A stretch of DNA of 64,000 nt from an uncultured Sphaerochaeta sp. (GCF_963666015.1 NZ_OY762555.1:3224001-3288000), one strand, 5' to 3'. Counted from the first letter of the stretch, positions 1 through 9,073 are shown. Program-made: numbers and translations. Notes: generated by a model from the letters alone, not told the origin.

Positions 1-798
1 TATGAAGCATTTGGTTGGCAGCCTCCCTTGTATTGCCATCTCCCGATGGTTATGGGCAAGGATGGGCAGAAACTCAGCAAGCGTCATGGCTCGACAGCTG
101 TGAGGGAGTTCCGAGAGAAGGGATACCTCCCTGATGCTTTGATGAACTATGTGAGCATGGTAGGATGGTCCTACGATGGACAGAGGGAATTTTTCAGCAA
201 GGAAGAGCTTGAACAGCTTTTCACTCTGGAGAAGATCAATAAGGCTCCTGGGATATTTGACTACAAGAAACTTGATTGGTTCAATGGACAGTATATTCGT
301 CAGAAAGGGGATGAAGAGCTCTTGGGTCTGTTGCTTCCCTATATGGAGAAAGCTGGATTTGTCACCCTTCCTCTACAGGAACATGCAAAGCGCGACATGC
401 TTGCTCTCACGGTAGTGAGTAAGGAGCGGCTGAAGGTACTCAGTGATATTGTAGATCTGAGTAGGTTTCTCTTTGAGACACCCACCTATGAGGATGTGAA
501 TTTGTTCGCTGCCAAAAAGGTGGATTTGGCAACTGCAACCCTCGCCTTGGAGAGAGCTTATGCAAAGCTTAAGGAAGGGTTTGACACAGGCAAGGAGCAA
601 GAGGAAATTGAAGAGGAGATTGCTTCCCTTGCCGTTGAATTGGATATCAAGGTGAACGGGGTATTCATGCCCCTGAGGGTTGCCCTCACCGGTAGTACGG
701 TTAGCCTTCCCCTGTTTGACTCAATCAAGCTATTGGGTCAGGAAGAGACATATAAACGAATTGAAACAGCGTTGGACGTGCTGAAGAGAGAGGTATAA
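1..798 (+). CDS. gltX: Glutamyl-tRNA synthetase, C-terminal part (5' truncated by window edge)
   Basis: Class I aminoacyl-tRNA synthetase that charges tRNA-Glu with glutamate in the cytoplasm. The reading frame is open from base 1, so the N-terminal Rossmann half with the HIGH motif lies outside the window. The visible part starts just before the second ATP-binding motif, seen as KLSKRHGS (the KMSKS-equivalent), and continues through the stem-contact fold and the alpha-helical anticodon-binding region, ending in the typical ETYKRIETALDVL segment. The glyQS start follows 4 bp after the stop, so this is the upstream member of a synthetase operon. A separate glutaminyl-tRNA synthetase is encoded near 42 kb, so this enzyme is probably a discriminating GluRS; that is inference. 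Confidence 0.95.
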   Translation, partial: YEAFGWQPPLYCHLPMVMGKDGQKLSKRHGSTAVREFREKGYLPDALMNYVSMVGWSYDGQREFFSKEELEQLFTLEKINKAPGIFDYKKLDWFNGQYIRQKGDEELLGLLLPYMEKAGFVTLPLQEHAKRDMLALTVVSKERLKVLSDIVDLSRFLFETPTYEDVNLFAAKKVDLATATLALERAYAKLKEGFDTGKEQEEIEEEIASLAVELDIKVNGVFMPLRVALTGSTVSLPLFDSIKLLGQEETYKRIETALDVLKREV

Positions 799-802
799 AC
801 AA

Positions 803-2131
803 ATGGCAGAAGTAACGATGGATAAGATTGTCTCCTTATGTAAGCGACGTGGTTTTATTTTTCAGTCAAGTGAAATTTATGGTGGCTTGAATGGCGCTTA
901 TGACTACGGCCCACTGGGAGTCCAGCTGAAAAACAATATTCGTGATTTCTGGTGGAAAGAGATGACCCAGATCCATGACGACATCGTAGGATTGGATGCC
1001 TCCATCCTTATGCATCCCCGAGTATGGGAAGCGAGTGGCCATGTGTCCAACTTCAGTGACCCCATGGTTGATTGCAAGCAATGCAAGTCACGATTCCGTG
1101 CTGATCAGATTGATCTCGGTGGTGCTTGCCCTACCTGTGGTACCCGCGATAGTTTCACCGAACCAAGGAATTTCAACCTGATGTTTGCGACCCACATTGG
1201 CGCAAATCTAGACGGAGGCTCCACAATCTACCTACGGCCTGAGACTGCACAGGGAATCTATGCAGATTTCAAGAATGTGGTATCCTCAAGCCGTGTGAAA
1301 GTTCCCTTCGGCATTGCACAGGTAGGCAAGTCCTTCAGAAACGAAATCACCACGAAGAATTTTATCTTCCGTTCTTGTGAATTCGAGCAGATGGAAATGC
1401 AGTGGTTCTGCAAACCCGGAACAGATGAGTCCTGGTTTGGCTATTGGCGTGAACAGAGGATGGCTTTCTATCATAAGATGGGTATCAAGCCAAGCAGCCT
1501 CAGGTGGCATCAGCATGGCCCAGATGAACTGGCTTTCTACGCAAAGGATGCCTATGATATTCAGTTCCTATTTCCAATGGGCTGGCAAGAACTTGAGGGT
1601 GTGCATAACCGGACCGATTATGATCTGGGACAGCATCAGAAGTTCAGTGGGAAAGATCTTACCTATCTCGATCCTGAGGATAACCAGCGCTATATCCCCT
1701 ATGTAGTGGAAACCTCAGCTGGCTTGACCCGTAATGTATTGATGGCACTGAGCGATGCGTATGAGGAAGAGACCTTGGAAGGGGGAGATATCAGGACGGT
1801 ACTGCACTTTCATCCGAATATTGCTCCTGTTACTGTTGCGGTCCTTCCTCTGGTTAAGAAGGATGGAATCGCGGAATTTGCTTCCAAGCTCGAAAAGGAA
1901 CTGAGAGATGACTTCTCCACCTTCTTCGATGTCAGTGGTGCAATCGGGCGTAGATATCGTAGAATGGATGAGATTGGCACACCATACTGTGTTACCGTTG
2001 ATTACCAAACCTTGGAAGACAATACGGTTACCCTGCGATACAGAGACAGTATGGAACAGAGCAGAGTAAGCATCGCAACATTGGTTGCGACGATCAAGGA
2101 AGCAAACAAAGCATACAAGCGAGTGGAGTAG
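803..2131 (+). CDS. glyQS: Glycyl-tRNA synthetase, single-chain alpha2 type
   Basis: Class II synthetase that charges tRNA-Gly. It is the eukaryote/archaea-like single-polypeptide homodimeric form, not the split alpha/beta form. Visible family marks are YDYGPLGVQLKNN near residue 35, a CxxC pair of zinc-type cysteine motifs around residues 90-115 (CKQC and CPTC), RPETAQGIY, motif 2 (FRNEIT, then FEQMEMQWF), motif 3 (ETSAGLTRNVL) and a C-terminal anticodon-binding domain beginning PNIAPVTVAVLPL. The length of 442 residues fits the bacterial single-chain class. The start follows gltX by 4 bp, with a GAGAGG-like ribosome binding site inside the end of gltX, so translation is probably coupled. 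Confidence 0.96.
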   Translation: MAEVTMDKIVSLCKRRGFIFQSSEIYGGLNGAYDYGPLGVQLKNNIRDFWWKEMTQIHDDIVGLDASILMHPRVWEASGHVSNFSDPMVDCKQCKSRFRADQIDLGGACPTCGTRDSFTEPRNFNLMFATHIGANLDGGSTIYLRPETAQGIYADFKNVVSSSRVKVPFGIAQVGKSFRNEITTKNFIFRSCEFEQMEMQWFCKPGTDESWFGYWREQRMAFYHKMGIKPSSLRWHQHGPDELAFYAKDAYDIQFLFPMGWQELEGVHNRTDYDLGQHQKFSGKDLTYLDPEDNQRYIPYVVETSAGLTRNVLMALSDAYEEETLEGGDIRTVLHFHPNIAPVTVAVLPLVKKDGIAEFASKLEKELRDDFSTFFDVSGAIGRRYRRMDEIGTPYCVTVDYQTLEDNTVTLRYRDSMEQSRVSIATLVATIKEANKAYKRVE

Positions 2132-2135
2132 TACG

Positions 2136-3392
2136 ATGAATAAAGCATTACAGACCCTGATCGATCGAGGGTTCGTCAAAGCATGTACCGATTACGATGC
2201 GCTCAGTGACCTGATGGATGCAGGCCCTGTAACGTTCTATGTAGGTGCAGACCCAACCGGTAAAAGTCTTCACATCGGTCATATGGTTCCTTTTTTTGCC
2301 ATGCATCATCTTCAGAATGCAGGTCATAATCCTATCGCGCTTGTGGGGGGAGGAACCGCTATGATCGGGGACCCCTCTGGAAAGACAGAGATGCGAAGGA
2401 TGCTCTCTGTTGAGCAGATTGAGAAAAATTGTGCTTCCATCAAGGAACAGTTGGGAACAGTTGTTGACTTCAGCGAGCAACCGGAAGATGGAAAAGGAAA
2501 AGCTGTTGCATTGAATAATGCAGACTGGCTTAATGGATTGAACTATATCACCTTCCTCCGGGAGATTGGAAAACATTTCTCGGTGAACAGGATGCTCACT
2601 TTTGAATCATACAAGCAACGTCTTGAGCGTGGGCTTTCATTCATTGAGTTCAACTATCAGTTGTTGCAATCCTACGATTTTCATATTCTCAGCCGTGATC
2701 ATGGTTGCCGCCTGCAGATTGGAGGAGATGATCAGTGGGGGAATATTGTCAGTGGCATCGAGTTGATCAGAAAACTTGGTGGTCCTGAATGTTATGGTTT
2801 GACATTCAACCTGATCACGCGCGCCGATGGACACAAGATGGGTAAGAGTGAGAAGGGTGCGGTTTTTCTCGATCCTGAACTCTTCAGTGCCTATGATTTC
2901 TACCAATACTGGCGAAATGTCAACGATGCAGATGTGGTGAAGTTCCTCAAACTCTTTACCTTCCTCTCTCTTGAGGAAATTGCCCAGTATGAGGGAGAGA
3001 ACATCAATATCAACGATGCAAAAGATCGTCTTGCCTATGAACAGACAAAGATCATTCATGGAGAAGAAGAGGCTGAAAAGGCAAGGACTGCAGCAAAGGC
3101 CATGTTCAATGGAGCCAATCTGGGCATTGATGGTCGTGAAGGTATGCCTTCACTGACAATCAGAAAGGCAGAGCTGGACTCAGGTATTGGTGTGCTAGAT
3201 TTGTTCAGCCGAACTGACTTGGCTGCAACCAACAGTGATGCTCGCCGCTTGGTAACAGGTGGGGGCGCATGGATCGGGGAACATCGTGTTGAGGATCCCA
3301 AGACACTCATCGACTCCTCCTATCTGGATGAGTACGGGGAGTTGATTCTCCGTGCTGGAAAGAAGCGGTATTTCCGTATCAGTGTTGAATAA
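2136..3392 (+). CDS. tyrS: Tyrosyl-tRNA synthetase
   Basis: Class I synthetase that charges tRNA-Tyr; 418 residues. The HIGH motif is seen as LHIGHMVPFF near residue 46. The KMSKS motif is the TyrRS form KMGKS, in GHKMGKSEKGAV. The GDDQWGN signature lies between them. The C-terminal region (RRLVTGGGAWIG and following) is an S4-like RNA-binding domain. The ATG at 2136 was chosen because it lies 4 bp after the glyQS stop and has a GAGTGGAG ribosome binding site; an upstream in-frame ATG at 2085 would overlap glyQS and add residues with no family counterpart. It is the last synthetase of the gltX-glyQS-tyrS operon and is followed by a G/C-rich hairpin. Confidence 0.96.
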   Translation: MNKALQTLIDRGFVKACTDYDALSDLMDAGPVTFYVGADPTGKSLHIGHMVPFFAMHHLQNAGHNPIALVGGGTAMIGDPSGKTEMRRMLSVEQIEKNCASIKEQLGTVVDFSEQPEDGKGKAVALNNADWLNGLNYITFLREIGKHFSVNRMLTFESYKQRLERGLSFIEFNYQLLQSYDFHILSRDHGCRLQIGGDDQWGNIVSGIELIRKLGGPECYGLTFNLITRADGHKMGKSEKGAVFLDPELFSAYDFYQYWRNVNDADVVKFLKLFTFLSLEEIAQYEGENININDAKDRLAYEQTKIIHGEEEAEKARTAAKAMFNGANLGIDGREGMPSLTIRKAELDSGIGVLDLFSRTDLAATNSDARRLVTGGGAWIGEHRVEDPKTLIDSSYLDEYGELILRAGKKRYFRISVE

Positions 3393-3395
3393 GTG

Positions 3396-3419
3396 AAGGA
3401 GGGGGAATACCCCCTCTTT
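3396..3419 (+). terminator. Hairpin terminator after tyrS
   Basis: A 7-bp GAGGGGG/CCCCCTC stem with an AATA loop is flanked by AAG and TTT that extend pairing. Only a short T run follows (TTTCT), so read-through into the downstream ABC transporter genes is possible. Confidence 0.6.
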
Positions 3420-3436
3420 CTATAGGGAGATATGTG

Positions 3437-4411
3437 ATGAAACACAAAATCAGTCTTGTTTTCGTAGCCCTGCTTGCCATGGTGGCTATCGGGGCACAGC
3501 CGGTTGTTGAGACTCCGGTTGACTCGCCATTGGAAGTTCAGTTCGCTGTCATGGCCGGACCTACTGGATTTTCTTCTGTAGCCCTGAATGAGAATGGTGG
3601 GAGGATCACCGAGGACATTCAGATTGCAATGCAGGTATTCCCTTCCCCCAATGAAGTGGTAGCCCGCCTGGCCAATGGGGAGCTCGATTTCGCCTGTCTT
3701 CCTTCCAATCTTGCTGCAAATATCTACAACAAGGGAGTCAAGATCAAGCTAGCTGCAGTTATCGGTAACGGGATGCTCAGTGTAGTTTCCAGCGATGGGT
3801 CGGTTCAAGGTGTGGGCGATCTACTGGGAAAAACGGTACATGTCCCCGGCGCTGGCTCCACCCCAGACCAGATGGCCCAACTGTTGCTTAGGGAAGCTGG
3901 ACTTGAGGCTGGAGTGGATGTAATCCTTGACTATTCTGTAGCCAGTCCTGCACAGCTTGCACAGCTGACCATTGCAGGGAAGGTGTCCTTGGTTATGTTG
4001 CCACAGCCGTTTGTTTCAATGATTCTCAATGGGAGCAAGCGTGCAAAAGAAGTTGTTGATGTCCAGGCGCTCTATAAAGAGCTTTCTGGAGTTGCAAACT
4101 ATCCTATGAGTGTTATGGTGGTAAGTGAGCAGTTTGCAAAGAACCACCCACGTGCCTTGGCCCAGGTACTCAAGGCGTATGAGGACTCGGTAGCTTGGGT
4201 AAATGCAGAACCCGAGGCTGCCGGTAAAGCAATTGAGGAAGCAGGGATCATGAAGGCTGCCTTGGCTACTCCTTCCATCCCTTTCTGTAATTTGGTGTTT
4301 GCACCAAGCCAGGAAGTTAAGGATGAAGTACAGGCTTACTATAGGTTCCTCCATTCCTTCAGCCCAGCAGCCATCGGTGGTACAGTTCCTGCAGGCAGTT
4401 TATATCTGTAA
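3437..4411 (+). CDS. ABC transporter substrate-binding protein, NitT/TauT (NMT1/THI5-like) family
   Basis: Periplasmic or lipid-anchored solute receptor that delivers a small ligand to the permease encoded next to it. An N-terminal signal peptide is visible (MKHKISLVFVALLAMVAIGA). The fold is that of the SsuA/TauA/ThiY group: a first lobe with SPNEVVARLANGELDFACLP and a linker region with GSTPDQMAQLLLREAGL. The start was set at ATG 3437, which has a GGGAGA site 6-7 nt upstream; an in-frame GTG sits one codon before. The genes for permease and ATPase follow at 10 bp and with a 13-bp overlap, so this is a complete importer operon. The ligand is not determined: sulfonates, nitrate, pyrimidine precursors and riboflavin are all transported by relatives, and no riboswitch is seen. 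Confidence 0.85.
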   Translation: MKHKISLVFVALLAMVAIGAQPVVETPVDSPLEVQFAVMAGPTGFSSVALNENGGRITEDIQIAMQVFPSPNEVVARLANGELDFACLPSNLAANIYNKGVKIKLAAVIGNGMLSVVSSDGSVQGVGDLLGKTVHVPGAGSTPDQMAQLLLREAGLEAGVDVILDYSVASPAQLAQLTIAGKVSLVMLPQPFVSMILNGSKRAKEVVDVQALYKELSGVANYPMSVMVVSEQFAKNHPRALAQVLKAYEDSVAWVNAEPEAAGKAIEEAGIMKAALATPSIPFCNLVFAPSQEVKDEVQAYYRFLHSFSPAAIGGTVPAGSLYL

Positions 4412-4421
4412 GGAGTAGCAC

Positions 4422-5204
4422 ATGCGTTCTATGAAGCGGAATCTGATACTTCTTCTTGCTTCAGCAATCCTGCTTATCATGTGGCAGGGTGCCTCCATGT
4501 GGCTCGATAGTCAGATTCTGCTTCCCAGTCTTGGTCCGGTATTCACTACCTTGCTTGGCTTGGTACGTGAACCGGCCTTTACTACTAATGTGGTTTTCAC
4601 TGTCCTTAGGGCATTGGAGAGTTTCTTGATCATTCTCGTGAGTGCTTCAATCCTAGGGGTTCTTGCTGGTAAGCACTCCTTGCTCTCCACTTTCTTTAAA
4701 CCTTTTGTCACTACACTGAAAGCGGTACCAGTGATGAGTATCATTTTACTTGCCTTCATCTGGTTCACCAGTGGTACTGTCCCCTTGTTTTCAGCATTTC
4801 TTATGGGGTTCCCTGTGATGTTTGTACAGATGGAGATGGGAGTAAGGCAACTTGATTCTAATCTCGATGAGATGTGTGACCTCTATGGATTCTCAAAACA
4901 GACGAAGCTTGTGCACTTCATTGTGCCTTCCTTGGTTCCTTTCTTCGTCACTGGCGCCAAGACAGCGCTTTCCATGGTCTGGAAAGTGGTTATTGCGGCA
5001 GAGGTGCTGACGGTCCCCCAATATGGTGTTGGTTCAAGGATGCAACTTGCCCAAGTACAACTGGAGACTGACAAGGTGCTATCTTGGACCTTGATAGCTA
5101 TCTTCCTGACTGCCTTTGGTGACCTGGTGTTCGCCTTGGTGGTGGATGGCGTCGGTGCTCTGAAGCATCGCCTCGATGCAAGGAAGGTGCCATGCGTTTC
5201 CTGA
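4422..5204 (+). CDS. ABC transporter permease, NitT/TauT family
   Basis: Inner-membrane permease subunit (binding-protein-dependent transport fold) of the importer. It has about six hydrophobic segments. The EAA loop region reads LDEMCDLYGFSKQTKLVHFIVPSLVP (split here as LDEMCDLYGFSKQ and the following IVPSLVPFF), where the ATPase docks. The family length of about 250-260 residues is matched at 260. A clear AGGAG ribosome binding site lies 6 bp before the ATG. The 3' end overlaps the ATPase gene by 13 bp, which indicates translational coupling. Confidence 0.88.
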   Translation: MRSMKRNLILLLASAILLIMWQGASMWLDSQILLPSLGPVFTTLLGLVREPAFTTNVVFTVLRALESFLIILVSASILGVLAGKHSLLSTFFKPFVTTLKAVPVMSIILLAFIWFTSGTVPLFSAFLMGFPVMFVQMEMGVRQLDSNLDEMCDLYGFSKQTKLVHFIVPSLVPFFVTGAKTALSMVWKVVIAAEVLTVPQYGVGSRMQLAQVQLETDKVLSWTLIAIFLTAFGDLVFALVVDGVGALKHRLDARKVPCVS

Positions 5205-5905
5205 ATATATCCAAACGATACGGTGAAAACCAGGTATTCGATCATTTCAGTCTTGAGGTACCTCCATCAACGATACTCTCAGTTGTCGGACCATCAGGTG
5301 AAGGAAAGACAACCTTGTTGCAGATGGCTTCCGGATTGCTACAGCCAGATGAAGGAACAATTGAAAAGGAGGATGGTGAGCAGGGTGTTATCAGTTATCT
5401 CTTCCAGGAGCCTCGGCTTCTCCCCTCCAGTACCGTATATGAGAACGTAGAGCTTGCCCTTCGCTCCTCTAGCAAGGCGAGACGTGAGAGGGAAGAGCGA
5501 GCACTTCACTATCTTGGTCTTGTAGGACTGCAGGAGAGTCTCTCTCTCTATCCTCATCAGCTTTCAGGGGGGATGAGGCAGCGTGTCGCGATTGCAAGGG
5601 CCTTTGCCCATCAATGTGATCTCATGCTGCTCGATGAGCCTTTCCAGAGTCTAGATATCAAATTGAAGTATGCTCTTGTATATTCTTTCATCAGATTGTG
5701 GGAAGAGTGTCCGAAAACTACGCTGTTTGTCACTCATGATCCTAAGGAAGCCATTTTACTGGGAGATGCTGTGTGTTGTCTTGGTGACCCAAAACAACCA
5801 CTGTTGTACCAAAAAATAAATATTCCCCGCAATGCGAGGAATATCGGTGATGCATCACTGCTGGCTTTGGAAGCCAAGCTGGTGGAAACGTTGGTACAAT
5901 CCTAG
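5192..5905 (+). CDS. ABC transporter ATP-binding protein, NitT/TauT family
   Basis: Cytoplasmic ATPase that energises the importer; 237 residues. Walker A is GPSGEGKTT at residues 33-41, the Q-loop lies in YLFQEPRLL, the ABC signature is LSGGMRQRVAIARA, Walker B is LMLLDEPF and the H-loop is FVTHD. It closely resembles the SsuB/TauB class in size and motif spacing. Its start lies inside the end of the permease gene, and its stop overlaps the stop of the convergent desulfoferrodoxin gene by 4 bp, so no intergenic terminator separates them. Confidence 0.92.
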   Translation: MRFLNISKRYGENQVFDHFSLEVPPSTILSVVGPSGEGKTTLLQMASGLLQPDEGTIEKEDGEQGVISYLFQEPRLLPSSTVYENVELALRSSSKARREREERALHYLGLVGLQESLSLYPHQLSGGMRQRVAIARAFAHQCDLMLLDEPFQSLDIKLKYALVYSFIRLWEECPKTTLFVTHDPKEAILLGDAVCCLGDPKQPLLYQKINIPRNARNIGDASLLALEAKLVETLVQS

Positions 5906-6282
5906 AGATCGACCTTCCAGAGTCCATGTAGGTTGCAATACTCGTAAACAGCAACAGCCTTGTCCTCATCGAGGGCAAAGGTTGCGTGTGGCTTTCCGTC
6001 AACAGGGAGAGCCTTTCTCATGCCACCCTTTTCAGTCTGGACATAAATGAATTCGATGTGGTGTTCCTGGGTCATTGGATGATCCACGGAACCTACATTC
6101 ACACTCAGCTTGTTCCCTTCAATGCTTACGACAGGAACATGCTTCTCCTGGGCTGCATCAACAGTGTTTGCCTTCAAGGGGGCCATCTCTTCGCCACAGC
6201 AAGAGAGTTTCGGACCTCTGTCAACAACCTTCACAGCAATGTTGCCACAGTGCTTACAAATGTAGAAAATCTGATCTTTCAT
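5902..6282 (-). CDS. dfx: Desulfoferrodoxin (superoxide reductase, 2Fe type)
   Basis: Reduces superoxide to hydrogen peroxide without making oxygen, the usual anaerobe alternative to SOD. The N-terminal desulforedoxin-like iron centre is complete, with C9, C12, C28 and C29 (CKHC and CC). The catalytic Fe(His)4Cys centre is also complete: H48, H68, H74, C116 and H119 are all present in the expected spacing (EKHVPV, DHPMTQEHH, CNLHG). The length of 126 residues is typical. A strong AAGGAG ribosome binding site precedes the start. It is transcribed alone, convergent to the ABC operon. Electron donation from a rubredoxin or rubrerythrin is expected from the family; rubrerythrin and a PerR-like regulator are encoded near 39 kb. 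Confidence 0.95.
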   Translation of the reverse strand: MKDQIFYICKHCGNIAVKVVDRGPKLSCCGEEMAPLKANTVDAAQEKHVPVVSIEGNKLSVNVGSVDHPMTQEHHIEFIYVQTEKGGMRKALPVDGKPHATFALDEDKAVAVYEYCNLHGLWKVDL

Positions 6283-6355
6283 AGCTTTTCTCCTTGCCTT
6301 CTATGATACCTTATATTTCGCCGGCAGTACAGTGGGTTTTGTTCCTAATAAGGTA

Positions 6356-6388
6356 CAGGTAAAAATAAGGCAGGCTTTTCAGCCTGCC
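6356..6388 (-). terminator. Intrinsic terminator of gdhA
   Basis: Read on the minus strand, a 7-bp GGCAGGC/GCCTGCC stem with a 6-nt loop is followed by a TTATTTTT tract. It sits just after the gdhA stop. Confidence 0.85.
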
Positions 6389-6410
6389 GTAAAGTGAAAG
6401 CATGAGTTTA

Positions 6411-7772
6411 TTACACATATCCTTGGGCAATCATGGCCTCACTTACTTTCAGGAATCCAGCAATGTTTGCACCATCGACGAAGTTATCCTGTGTGCTGTA
6501 CTTCTCTGCTGCTTGGCTGATGGAAGCGTAGATGTTTTTCATGATCTGTTGCAACTGTTGGTCGACCTGTTCAGGAGTCCATTGGAGCTTCTGGCTGTTC
6601 TGTGCCATCTCCAATCCAGATACTGCAACACCACCGGCATTGGCTGCCTTTCCAGGAGCATGCAGAACCCCCGCTTCCTTGAAAATATCATCAGCTTCCA
6701 ATGTAGTTGGCATATTTGCGCCTTCACCTACCAAAGAAATCCCATTAGCTACCAAGTTCTTGGCATCATTCCCATTGATTTCATTCTGGGTAGCACAAGG
6801 AAAGGCGTAGTCTGCTTTTACATCCCACAAAGGATTGGCATCATTTGAGCCATTGTGGGGGATGTAGGTTGCTTCCTTGAACTGCTGGGCATACTCGCTG
6901 ATTCTTCCTCTTCTCACATTTTTCAGCGTCTTGATATAGGCCAGTTTCTTTTCGTCAATTCCAGAAGGATCGATAAGAATACCAGAAGAGTCGCTCATGC
7001 TGATTGGTTTGGCACCCATGTGTAACAGCTTTTCAGCGGTGTATTGTGCAACGTTTCCACTACCACTGACAAGACAGGTTTTTCCTTTGAGGCTCTTTCC
7101 CTTGCCTTCGAGAATAGCAGCGGAAAGATACACCAGGCCATACCCTGTTGCTTCAGGACGGATATAGGAGCCGCCATAGGTGGGTCCCTTACCGGTCAAG
7201 ATACCGACAGAACGATTTTTCATTCTCCTGTATTGCCCATAGAGATATCCGATTTCTCGACCCCCAACCCCGATATCCCCTGCTGGAATATCAGTATCCT
7301 CGCCAATATGGCGTGAAAGTTCGGTCATCATGCTCTGACAGAAACGCATAACTTCGTTGTCGCTCTTTCCCTTGGGGTTAAAGTCACTTCCACCTTTACC
7401 TCCGCCCATGGCTAGGCCGGTCAGACTGTTCTTGAAGGTCTGCTCGAATGCAAGGAATTTCAGGATCGAAAGGTTCACTGAGGGATGGAATCTTAATCCA
7501 CCCTTGTAGGGACCAATAGCGCTATTCATCTGAACACGGAATGCGCGGTTGATCTGCAGTTGTCCATCGTCATCCACCCAGGGAACGCGAAACATAATGA
7601 CACGTTCAGGTTCAACCATCCTATCTAGGACCTTATGATATACAATCTGAGGCAGATCATCCACCAAATGATCGATTGAGGCCATGAATGAGGTTACAGC
7701 CTGGATGAATTCGCTCTGGTTGGGATCGACTTGCTTTACGTGGTCAAGGATTTGTTGTGTTGCTTCGTGCAT
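6411..7772 (-). CDS. gdhA: Glutamate dehydrogenase (NADP-type, hexameric)
   Basis: Interconverts 2-oxoglutarate plus ammonium and glutamate; main ammonium assimilation or nitrogen-carbon link. The 453 residues match the hexameric bacterial class. Visible are GPYKGGLRFHPSVN and the catalytic lysine loop MGGGKGGSDF near residue 128, PAGDIGVGGREIGYLYGQYRR, and the Rossmann nucleotide site GSGNVAQYTAEKL. NADP preference is inferred from overall similarity to the biosynthetic 450-residue class. The start has a GAGGAG site 9-10 nt upstream. The 263 bp between this gene and mtnA holds the mtnA terminator and an A/T-rich stretch that must contain the gdhA promoter; no convincing -35/-10 pair was chosen there. 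Confidence 0.96.
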   Translation of the reverse strand: MHEATQQILDHVKQVDPNQSEFIQAVTSFMASIDHLVDDLPQIVYHKVLDRMVEPERVIMFRVPWVDDDGQLQINRAFRVQMNSAIGPYKGGLRFHPSVNLSILKFLAFEQTFKNSLTGLAMGGGKGGSDFNPKGKSDNEVMRFCQSMMTELSRHIGEDTDIPAGDIGVGGREIGYLYGQYRRMKNRSVGILTGKGPTYGGSYIRPEATGYGLVYLSAAILEGKGKSLKGKTCLVSGSGNVAQYTAEKLLHMGAKPISMSDSSGILIDPSGIDEKKLAYIKTLKNVRRGRISEYAQQFKEATYIPHNGSNDANPLWDVKADYAFPCATQNEINGNDAKNLVANGISLVGEGANMPTTLEADDIFKEAGVLHAPGKAANAGGVAVSGLEMAQNSQKLQWTPEQVDQQLQQIMKNIYASISQAAEKYSTQDNFVDGANIAGFLKVSEAMIAQGYV

Positions 7773-7983
7773 TTAGGTATTGCTCCTCTGTTTGTATAAA
7801 TATACATAATCTGTATATTATCGTATAGAAAATGGAGAAATTGGTAAAGCCTTTCGTAAAACCGAAAAATAGGGGATGGAAATTTGAGGTATGCGTAAAT
7901 GGTACAGCTTAAACAAGATTGACTGAGGAGGACCTCAATGGATTGTTCCTCTATTTGCCATATCCACAAAATCACTGCTATAT

Positions 7984-8026
7984 AAAAATTCAAAAAAAAT
8001 TGGCAGTGTAATGTGTATACACTGCC
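7984..8026 (-). terminator. Intrinsic terminator of mtnA
   Basis: On the minus strand a 9-bp stem GGCAGTGTA/TACACTGCC with a 7-nt loop is followed by AATTTTTTTT. It is a textbook rho-independent terminator directly behind mtnA. Confidence 0.92.
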
Positions 8027-8035
8027 TGTAAGCTT

Positions 8036-9073
8036 CTAAAGCGTTTCTCCTCGTCTAAGTCGTTCAATATTATCTTTGAAAGGAGGATAGATAATGCCCT
8101 TCTCTGTTATGATTCCCGTGAGATTCTGGTGAGGGGTAACATCAAAAGCAGGATTGAAGACTTCCATCCCACTTGGTGCTACTTGCACTCCCTGTACATG
8201 GGTGACTTCCTCTGCTTCCCTCTCCTCAATGGGAATCGCAGAGCCATCGGGAATTGAGAAATCGATGGTGGATATTGGGACGACGCTGTAAAAAGGTACG
8301 CCATAAGCCTTGCAAATGACAGACAGCGCAAAGGTTCCCAGCTTGTTCGCCACATCGCCGTTTGCTGCTACACGGTCACCACCAAGAATTACCAAATCAA
8401 TTTTTCCATCCCGAATCAATGTTGCTGCGGCACTGTCTGGAATAAGCTTGGAAGGAATCTTTGCTTCCATCAGTTCCCACGCGGTAAGGCGAGCCCCTTG
8501 GAATCTCGGTCGTGTTTCATCGGCATAGACAAATATATCCTTCTTGTCATAGAACGCGGTCTTTATGACCCCCAACGCTGTTCCCCAGCCTGCTGTGGCC
8601 AGCGCACCTGTATTACAGTGGGTAAGAATCGTTGCACCATGTGGAACTATTGCAGCACCGATACGTGACATTTGCTTGTTGGTCTTGATATCCTCTTCCC
8701 TGATAGCATCAGCCTCCGCGAGCAATGCTTTCAGGATTGCTTCCCTTGGTTGTGTATTGTTGCGAGTATAGATGTCCAGCATTCGGTTGATTGCCCAACC
8801 AAGATTGACAGCGGTGGGCCGAGCAAGGCTGAGGAATTCACAGGCTTGCTTGAATGTTTTTTCTTCCGGGCATTGGAGTGCCGCAAGGTACACTCCGTAT
8901 GCTGCAACGGCTCCGATAGCCGGAGCTCCACGTACGATCATATCCCTGATGGCGAACTCAACTTCTTCGTAGGTCTTGCAAGCTACATAGGAAACCTCGG
9001 TCGGTAGGATACGTTGATCGATCAACGTAAGCGTATCGTTCTTGAATATGAGTGTTACAAATGATTCATCCAT
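8036..9073 (-). CDS. mtnA: Methylthioribose-1-phosphate isomerase
   Basis: Converts 5-methylthioribose-1-phosphate to 5-methylthioribulose-1-phosphate in methylthioadenosine (MTA) salvage. Motifs are those of the eIF2B-like MtnA group: IVRGAPAIGAVAAYGV, the catalytic-cysteine segment THCNTGALATAGWGTALG, DETRPRFQGARLTAWEL and GGDRVAANGDVANKLGT with the catalytic Asp. The start was set at ATG 9073, which has an AAGGAG site; the frame is open further upstream but would run into mtaD. The gene lies 13 bp behind mtaD, and the two form an MTA pathway unit. No mtnK (kinase) or mtnB-E genes are in the window, so the fate of the product is not shown here. Confidence 0.93.
   Translation of the reverse strand: MDESFVTLIFKNDTLTLIDQRILPTEVSYVACKTYEEVEFAIRDMIVRGAPAIGAVAAYGVYLAALQCPEEKTFKQACEFLSLARPTAVNLGWAINRMLDIYTRNNTQPREAILKALLAEADAIREEDIKTNKQMSRIGAAIVPHGATILTHCNTGALATAGWGTALGVIKTAFYDKKDIFVYADETRPRFQGARLTAWELMEAKIPSKLIPDSAAATLIRDGKIDLVILGGDRVAANGDVANKLGTFALSVICKAYGVPFYSVVPISTIDFSIPDGSAIPIEEREAEEVTHVQGVQVAPSGMEVFNPAFDVTPHQNLTGIITEKGIIYPPFKDNIERLRRGETL

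Noticed and set aside
799..2135. T-box leader upstream of synthetase genes glyQS or tyrS
   Set aside because: Intergenic gaps are 4 bp. There is no room for a leader, and the operon start lies outside the window.
7736..7993. 85-codon frame between gdhA and mtnA, and a small TGAGG/CCTCA hairpin with a 15-codon frame near 7940
   Set aside because: The region is A/T-rich promoter and terminator sequence, the frame overlaps gdhA, and the short hairpin stem (5 bp) has no supporting signal.
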